Part shown: positions 62,599-64,000 of the stretch, piece by piece
How the letters are laid out: the number at the start of each line of letters is the position of its first letter
Numbering within the stretch: position 1 is the first letter of the stretch
Made by a program: the position numbers and the translations under genes
Notes under the pieces: generated by a model
Told to the model about the DNA's origin: nothing
Database searches by the model: none
What the model saw: only the letters and a program-made list of their open reading frames with translations
DNA from: Promethearchaeota archaeon
Lineage (GTDB): Archaea; Asgardarchaeota; Lokiarchaeia; Sigyniarchaeales; SOKP01
Assembly (NCBI GenBank): GCA_016839555.1
Contig: JAEOUA010000002.1
Location: 26,369-90,368 of the forward strand
Length of the DNA: 64,000 nucleotides
Direction: 5' to 3'

Positions 62599-63898
62599 CT
62601 CTAGATTTTAATGTTTCTGGCACTCGTAAGAAAAAGGGAATACTAAAAATTAATATTAACCCAGTTAAAAAAAAAACAGCCAATATTCCAAACGTATCTG
62701 CTAAATAGCCGGCAATAAGGACACTTGGTGCTCTTGCAATTGCATTTCCAATGTTTATTATTCCCAAAAATCTTCCTCGCGATTCTTCAGGAAGTAAATC
62801 TAACGTCCATGCATCTGTTGCTAACCATAATCCTATGTTAAAAGGCATCATTATCCCAAAACCTATTAATAAAAATTGGTAATTGAAACCAAAAAATGTA
62901 ATAATAAAGCAACCAATGGGGGAAATTATCAAACAAATTAAAGCAACTTTTCTCCTCCCTATTGTATCCACGAATTTTCCCAGAAGAAATATCCCTAACC
63001 CAATGGCACTTCCAATAATAGGCAAAAATATTAAAATTTCTATGAGACTTAACGAGATTTCCTGGAGTAAAATTAATAAAAACGGAGTAAAAGCATACTG
63101 ACTCATTATTAGAAATAACATCGCAACAAATAAGCGTAAGAAATCTTTATGTTGCATCATTTCTCTACGATTTAGCAATTTCTTAAGATCATGAAGCCAG
63201 TTACTCGGAGGTGTATTCACCTTAGGTTCTTTCATTAATAAAGTTACAAGAATCGCTACAATGATTAATAATAAAGCTCCTCCTCCAATAAAGAAAGAAT
63301 GAATTCCTCTCGAATAAGTTTCCGTCCCTTCAGGTAAAAGAATTATAGCAGGTATCCAAACTGTCATGGACCCTAAATTGGTAAATATAAACAAAATCGA
63401 ATTAACTCGCCCTCTTTTTTCTTTTGGGATTAAATCCCCAATTAAAGATTTGTTTGAAACATGAAACATATTTGAAGTACCTGCTAATAACAACCCTCCA
63501 ATAACTAATAAAAGTAAAAAATTTGTGGTTGAGATATAGAATATCATTAACCCCGCTGTTGATATCATACCAATCAAAATTATAGGGATCCGCCGTCCAA
63601 GCTTTGTTCGTAAATTATCAGAAATTGCTCCCCACGCCAAATAGAATATAGTTCCGAAAATTCCGGCTAATGCCACCATGATGGAAATACTAAAAAGACT
63701 TAAATCTGCTATAACATGTGCGAAAGAAGGAAACCATTTCCCTTCAATCTCTGAATAGAGAGTTGTCCCAAAAGCTAAAAGACACAAAGCTAGTAACCAA
63801 GCTTTACGAATTTTTAACTTATTTTTCTTTTTTGAATTTTTATCTAAAGAATCAAAATTATTATTTACTTTTTTTTTATTTTTTTTTTCTGTTGTCAC
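62582..63898 (-). CDS. MFS transporter (glycoside/uronide uptake, GPH-like)
   Basis: 438-residue membrane protein with about 12 helices. The loop after helix 2 reads YLAWGAISDNLRTKLGRRIPII, close to the GPH/MFS sugar:cation symporter consensus, and the counterpart GKFVDTIGRRKVALI is in the second half. The first 35 residues are a lysine-rich cytoplasmic tail. GTG start at 63898 (no ATG in frame nearby). Its 3' end overlaps GH4 by 17 bp, indicating import of a glycoside that GH4 then cleaves. A cluster of TTGTCA hexamers covers its promoter. Confidence 0.87.
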   Translation of the reverse strand: MTTEKKNKKKVNNNFDSLDKNSKKKNKLKIRKAWLLALCLLAFGTTLYSEIEGKWFPSFAHVIADLSLFSISIMVALAGIFGTIFYLAWGAISDNLRTKLGRRIPIILIGMISTAGLMIFYISTTNFLLLLVIGGLLLAGTSNMFHVSNKSLIGDLIPKEKRGRVNSILFIFTNLGSMTVWIPAIILLPEGTETYSRGIHSFFIGGGALLLIIVAILVTLLMKEPKVNTPPSNWLHDLKKLLNRREMMQHKDFLRLFVAMLFLIMSQYAFTPFLLILLQEISLSLIEILIFLPIIGSAIGLGIFLLGKFVDTIGRRKVALICLIISPIGCFIITFFGFNYQFLLIGFGIMMPFNIGLWLATDAWTLDLLPEESRGRFLGIINIGNAIARAPSVLIAGYLADTFGILAVFFLTGLILIFSIPFFLRVPETLKSRDDRSD

Positions 63899-63982
63899 TA
63901 ATCATATATTGTCAGTAAATCAGTAATTAATTTTTGTCACTTTTTGTCATAAAATCTCAATTTTTCAGTTGATATTTTGTCA
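63892..63982 (-). promoter_or_regulatory. Cluster of five TTGTCA hexamers upstream of the MFS-GH4 unit
   Basis: On the plus strand TTGTCA occurs at 63892, 63909, 63934, 63944 and 63977; the last three are extended to TTTTGTCA. All have the same orientation, as TGACAA(AA) on the coding strand. They lie from the GTG start to about 85 bp upstream. Five copies of one hexamer in 91 bp is well above expectation in this composition and may represent binding sites of a sugar regulator. Confidence 0.4.
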
Positions 63983-64000
63983 ATATTATTTTGATTAATA

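Noticed and set aside
1..64000. CRISPR arrays, rRNA or intact insertion sequences
   Set aside because: I found no regularly spaced repeats, no rRNA-like GC-richer block and no transposase-like protein on either strand.

Overview
The window is very AT-rich (roughly 70% A+T by eye) archaeal DNA with a mixture of archaeal, bacterial-type and eukaryote-like genes. A group II (CCT/thermosome-type) chaperonin relative, MtrH-type methyltransferases, an HTH_10 (Bat-like) regulator, an Arf-like GTPase with an extra N-terminal helical domain, an SDS22-like leucine-rich-repeat protein, a TPR/SNAP-like protein and a VWA protein with two RING/PHD-like fingers together point to an Asgard archaeon, most likely of the Lokiarchaeia. 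This assignment is an inference from gene content. I found no rRNA, tRNA, CRISPR array or intact insertion sequence.

Layout. 1-10.5 kb: acyl-CoA ligase, two GPH-type sugar symporters, a CoA-ligase alpha subunit, a DUF389 membrane protein, a nucleoside hydrolase, the remnant of a hotdog-fold ammonia lyase, thioredoxin and a winged-helix regulator. 11-19 kb: an MFS porter, two sulfatase-superfamily enzymes (one with Cys and one with Thr at the nucleophile position), a divergent crotonase and a GT-C type membrane protein. 19-29.6 kb: L-cysteine desulfidase, Nudix proteins, flavoprotein, a U32 peptidase gene interrupted by an in-frame TAA, PCMT, B12-dependent ribonucleotide reductase, a decayed zone (partial copy of an SDR gene with its upstream region, and a small gene broken by a TAA), a 7-helix membrane protein and the intact SDR.

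29.7-41 kb is the most coherent and interesting part: a corrinoid methyl-transfer island. It holds a corrinoid-protein reactivase (2Fe-2S plus ASKHA), a chaperonin-like protein lacking both catalytic aspartates, two SCP2-like proteins, an LRR protein, an HTH_10 regulator, a non-pyrrolysine MttB-family methyltransferase, its corrinoid protein and two tandem MtrH homologues. A 16-bp inverted repeat occurs in identical form about 60-70 bp before the reactivase and MtrH starts, in near-identical form before an SCP2-like gene, and in a degenerate form in the regulator/mttB divergent spacer. The genes therefore look like one regulon that moves methyl groups from a methylated (probably quaternary) amine to a pterin carrier.

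41-64 kb: small Cys-rich proteins, a CPBP protease, a divergent GH57 glucanotransferase/maltokinase pair, DNA-binding proteins, a 1.3-kb gene-free stretch, TPR protein, zinc-ribbon membrane protein, a third and divergent MtrH homologue behind a VWA-RING-like gene, the Arf-like GTPase, and a hexuronate block: SDR-type fructuronate reductase, mannonate dehydratase, alpha/beta hydrolase, GH4 glycosidase and an MFS porter overlapping it. A fragment of a DNA adenine methylase lies inside this block.

Functionally the window suggests an anaerobic heterotroph that uses sugars, sulfated or uronic glycans, acyl compounds and methylated amines.
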